A DNA stretch of 8,172 bases, from positions 1 to 8,172 of the forward strand of contig CANMFV010000035.1 in the NCBI GenBank assembly GCA_947496835.1. Direction: 5' to 3'. The stretch is from Flavobacteriales bacterium (GTDB lineage Bacteria; Bacteroidota; Bacteroidia; Flavobacteriales_D; Crocinitomicaceae). The position numbers and the translations under genes are program-made. The notes under the pieces were generated by a model, which was given only the letters and a program-made list of their open reading frames with translations, searched no databases and was not told where the DNA came from. Below, piece after piece: positions 6,553-8,172 of this stretch (position 1 is its first letter; every line of letters begins with the position of its first letter).

Positions 6553-6584
6553 CAAATTTAATGATTTAAAGGGGTAACAGCCAA
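6553..6584 (-). promoter_or_regulatory. Bacteroidota-type promoter for the ferredoxin--NADP reductase gene
   Basis: On the minus strand, TTG (complement of 6582-6584) is followed after 21 bases by TAAATTTG (complement of 6553-6560). The second box is an exact match to the -7 consensus TAnnTTTG, and the spacing is within the usual 19-21 bases. Twenty bases separate the box from the ATG at 6532, so a leader of roughly 13-16 bases is expected. It lies in the 68-bp gap after the aldo/keto reductase stop. Confidence 0.65.
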
Positions 6585-6600
6585 TTTTAATAATTGTTTG

Positions 6601-7584
6601 TTAATGATCCGGATGTTTTGGTGCATTATTCAAAATCAACTCAATCTGTTCCATCACTTCTGTCGTTAATTTTTCTTTAGCATCCAGGGATTTTAAGTTT
6701 TCAATGAGTTGGTATTCTTTACTCGCGCCAATAATAACAGTGCTCACATTCGGGTTTTTCAAACACCAAGCGAGTCCAAGAATTGGCAAAGTCATCTCCA
6801 AATCCGAAGCCAAAGTGTTCAGCTTTTTAACGACATTAATGCGTTCTTCTGTGAGGTTTTTTTCTTTTAACCAATCAAGTCCATCCATTCCAAGGCGTGT
6901 ATCACTCGGGAATTCCTTGTTGTATTTACCACTTAAGATGCCACTTGCTAAAGGAGACCAAATGGTAGTGCCTAATCCAACTGTTTTGTACATCTGAGCA
7001 AACTCAACTTCTACTTTATTTCGCGTGAACATATTGTATTCTGGCTGTTCAACGATTGGACCGATTAAATGATTTTGCTTGGCAAACATATGTGCCTCCA
7101 TAATTTCTTGTGCACTCCATTCAGAGGTTCCCCAATATAGGATTTTTCCTTGCATGATGAGCTGGTGCATGGACCATACTGTTTCTTCAATGGGAGTTTG
7201 TTTGTCTGGACGGTGACATAAAAATAAGTCTAAGTAATCTAGTTGAAAACGCTTTAATGCCTGATCACAGGCCTCGAAAATGTGCTTTCTGCTCAATCCT
7301 TTTTGCGTTGGAAGTTGCCCGCCATTACCAAAGAACACTTTACTACTCACGATGTAACTATCGCGCGACCAATTTTTCTTTTTCAGGATGGCTCCCATCA
7401 CCTCTTCACTTTTTCCACGTGCGTAAATCTCTGCATTATCGAAGAAATTGATTCCGTTTTCGTAAGCGATATCCATCAGTCTTTCAGCAACATCGTCACC
7501 AATTTGTTTGCCAAAGGTTAACCATGACCCCAATGAAAGTCGACTTATTTGTAAGCCGGATTTTCCAAGATTAGTATATTCCAT
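6601..7584 (-). CDS. Aldo/keto reductase, Kv-beta/YghZ-like
   Basis: This is an NADP(H)-dependent aldo/keto reductase with an (alpha/beta)8 barrel, predicted cytosolic; the substrate is unknown. It has 327 residues. The catalytic tetrad is complete: Asp49 and Tyr54 in FFDNAEIYARGKSEEVMG (47-64), Lys82 in SSKVFFG (80-86) and His124 in CHRPD (123-127). Cofactor-binding elements are WGTSEWS (151-157), TIWSPLASGILSGKY (207-221) and IIGASK (284-289). The resemblance to the animal voltage-gated K+ channel beta subunit family (AKR6) is strong from end to end, for example NLGKSGLQIS, TFGKQI, GLSRKHI and WCLKNPNVSTVIIGAS. Kv-beta has Asn where this protein has the catalytic His124. Bacterial members such as YghZ reduce aldehydes such as methylglyoxal; whether this one does is inference. 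Its first 14 bases overlap the end of the transporter gene, so the two are probably one operon. Confidence 0.93.
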   Translation of the reverse strand: MEYTNLGKSGLQISRLSLGSWLTFGKQIGDDVAERLMDIAYENGINFFDNAEIYARGKSEEVMGAILKKKNWSRDSYIVSSKVFFGNGGQLPTQKGLSRKHIFEACDQALKRFQLDYLDLFLCHRPDKQTPIEETVWSMHQLIMQGKILYWGTSEWSAQEIMEAHMFAKQNHLIGPIVEQPEYNMFTRNKVEVEFAQMYKTVGLGTTIWSPLASGILSGKYNKEFPSDTRLGMDGLDWLKEKNLTEERINVVKKLNTLASDLEMTLPILGLAWCLKNPNVSTVIIGASKEYQLIENLKSLDAKEKLTTEVMEQIELILNNAPKHPDH

Positions 7585-8172
7585 TTTCTGTAGTTTTTTG
7601 TTTAAGTGCTGATTTACTCAGCCAATGCTTATAAAATCCATTGGCAATCACAACTAGAATGATAACCATCGAACCTATGTAAAAGTTCAAGTTTAGTAAT
7701 TTGTGTTCGTTCAAAATGAAAATAGCGAGTATGATCGTATAAACAGGCTCTAAGTTTATACTTAAAGATACGGTAAATGCACCTAGTTTTTTAACGATTT
7801 CAATGGTCATTAAAAAGGCAAATGATGTGCAAACAACGCCTAAAAAAAGTAACCAAAGGGCATCCGATGTGGTCATTTTAAGCATTGAATAGCTTAATTT
7901 TCCTGTAGACCATAGGACAATGCTGATAAAGACGATTCCTGTAATGAGTTCGTATAGTGTTATGTAGGCAGATTCAACATCTTTCGCGATACGACCGTTA
8001 AAAACCGAGAATAAAGCTGCTAATAGTGCGGATACAAGTCCAAAGTAAAGTGCTGTCCGTTCTTGTGCACTAAAGTCATGTGCGACAAAGTAAATCCCAA
8101 AAATGACTAAAAGTCCGAACAAGAATTCCATCCATGAAAACTTTCGCTTCATGACAATTGGTTCTAGCCAAG
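7571..8172 (-). CDS. EamA/DMT-superfamily transporter, 5' end cut by window
   Basis: This is an inner-membrane protein of the drug/metabolite transporter superfamily, whose members usually have two EamA repeats, ten membrane helices and about 280-300 residues. Here 200 residues are visible. The reading frame stays open through the right edge (WLEPIV precedes the ATG at 8152), and that ATG lies within the end of the first EamA repeat, so it is an internal Met and roughly 90-100 residues are missing. Visible parts are the closing helix of repeat 1 (FLFGLLVIFGIYFVAHDF), then the full second repeat. That repeat has five hydrophobic segments: LYFGLVSALLAALFSV, ITGIVFISIVLW, LWLLFLGVVCTSFAFLMTI, LSINLEPVYTIILAIFILNE and FYIGSMVIILVVIANGFY. 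A short polar tail follows. The motif LSINLEPVYTIILA is typical of the last repeat. The substrate cannot be predicted. The 3' end overlaps the aldo/keto reductase start by 14 bp, implying co-transcription. Confidence 0.9.
   Translation of the reverse strand, partial: WLEPIVMKRKFSWMEFLFGLLVIFGIYFVAHDFSAQERTALYFGLVSALLAALFSVFNGRIAKDVESAYITLYELITGIVFISIVLWSTGKLSYSMLKMTTSDALWLLFLGVVCTSFAFLMTIEIVKKLGAFTVSLSINLEPVYTIILAIFILNEHKLLNLNFYIGSMVIILVVIANGFYKHWLSKSALKQKTTENGIY

Noticed and set aside
6601..7584. Potassium channel beta subunit as a literal function
   Set aside because: The similarity is to the AKR6 enzyme family. The catalytic tetrad is complete and no channel gene is nearby, so it is annotated as a reductase.

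Overview
The window is an ordinary, densely packed chromosomal segment from an AT-rich member of the Bacteroidota, most likely Flavobacteriales; genus not determined. The lineage call rests on promoter boxes matching the Bacteroidota -7 consensus TAnnTTTG, the absence of clear Shine-Dalgarno sequences, a RprX-like sensor kinase, a TrxB-like ferredoxin/flavodoxin-NADP reductase and a small exported protein with a signal peptide ending in FSAQ. There are nine genes, two of them cut by the window edges, and no RNA gene, CRISPR array, insertion sequence or phage gene that I can see.

Layout. Positions 1-2331 (+ strand) hold the end of peptidase T (pepT), DNA polymerase III delta subunit (holA) and 16S rRNA m3U1498 methyltransferase (rsmE), joined head to tail by TAATG stop/start overlaps. 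This run collides with a minus-strand pair, folA (2328-2837) and thyA (2837-3631), which are also joined by TAATG. rsmE and folA share the palindromic TTAA as overlapping stop codons. A 115-bp divergent intergenic region separates thyA from a small gene for an exported protein of unknown function (3747-4151, + strand). That gene's 3' end overlaps a minus-strand sensor histidine kinase gene (4137-5480) by 15 bp. Continuing on the minus strand are a type-2 ferredoxin--NADP reductase (5522-6532), a Kv-beta-like aldo/keto reductase (6601-7584), and the C-terminal two thirds of an EamA/DMT-family transporter that runs off the right edge.

How the genes work together. thyA and folA form the classical dTMP/folate cycle: ThyA oxidises methylene-tetrahydrofolate to dihydrofolate and FolA reduces it back. 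holA and rsmE are replication and ribosome housekeeping genes. The transporter and aldo/keto reductase overlap by 14 bp and are probably co-transcribed. The reductase and kinase genes each have a credible promoter of their own in the short gap upstream. The kinase has no response regulator beside it here.

I find no evidence for a previously undescribed system. The points most worth a second look are the apparently leaderless kinase promoter, the orphan status of the kinase, the uncharacterised exported protein, and the extreme gene packing (shared stops, TAATG junctions, convergent overlaps without terminators).
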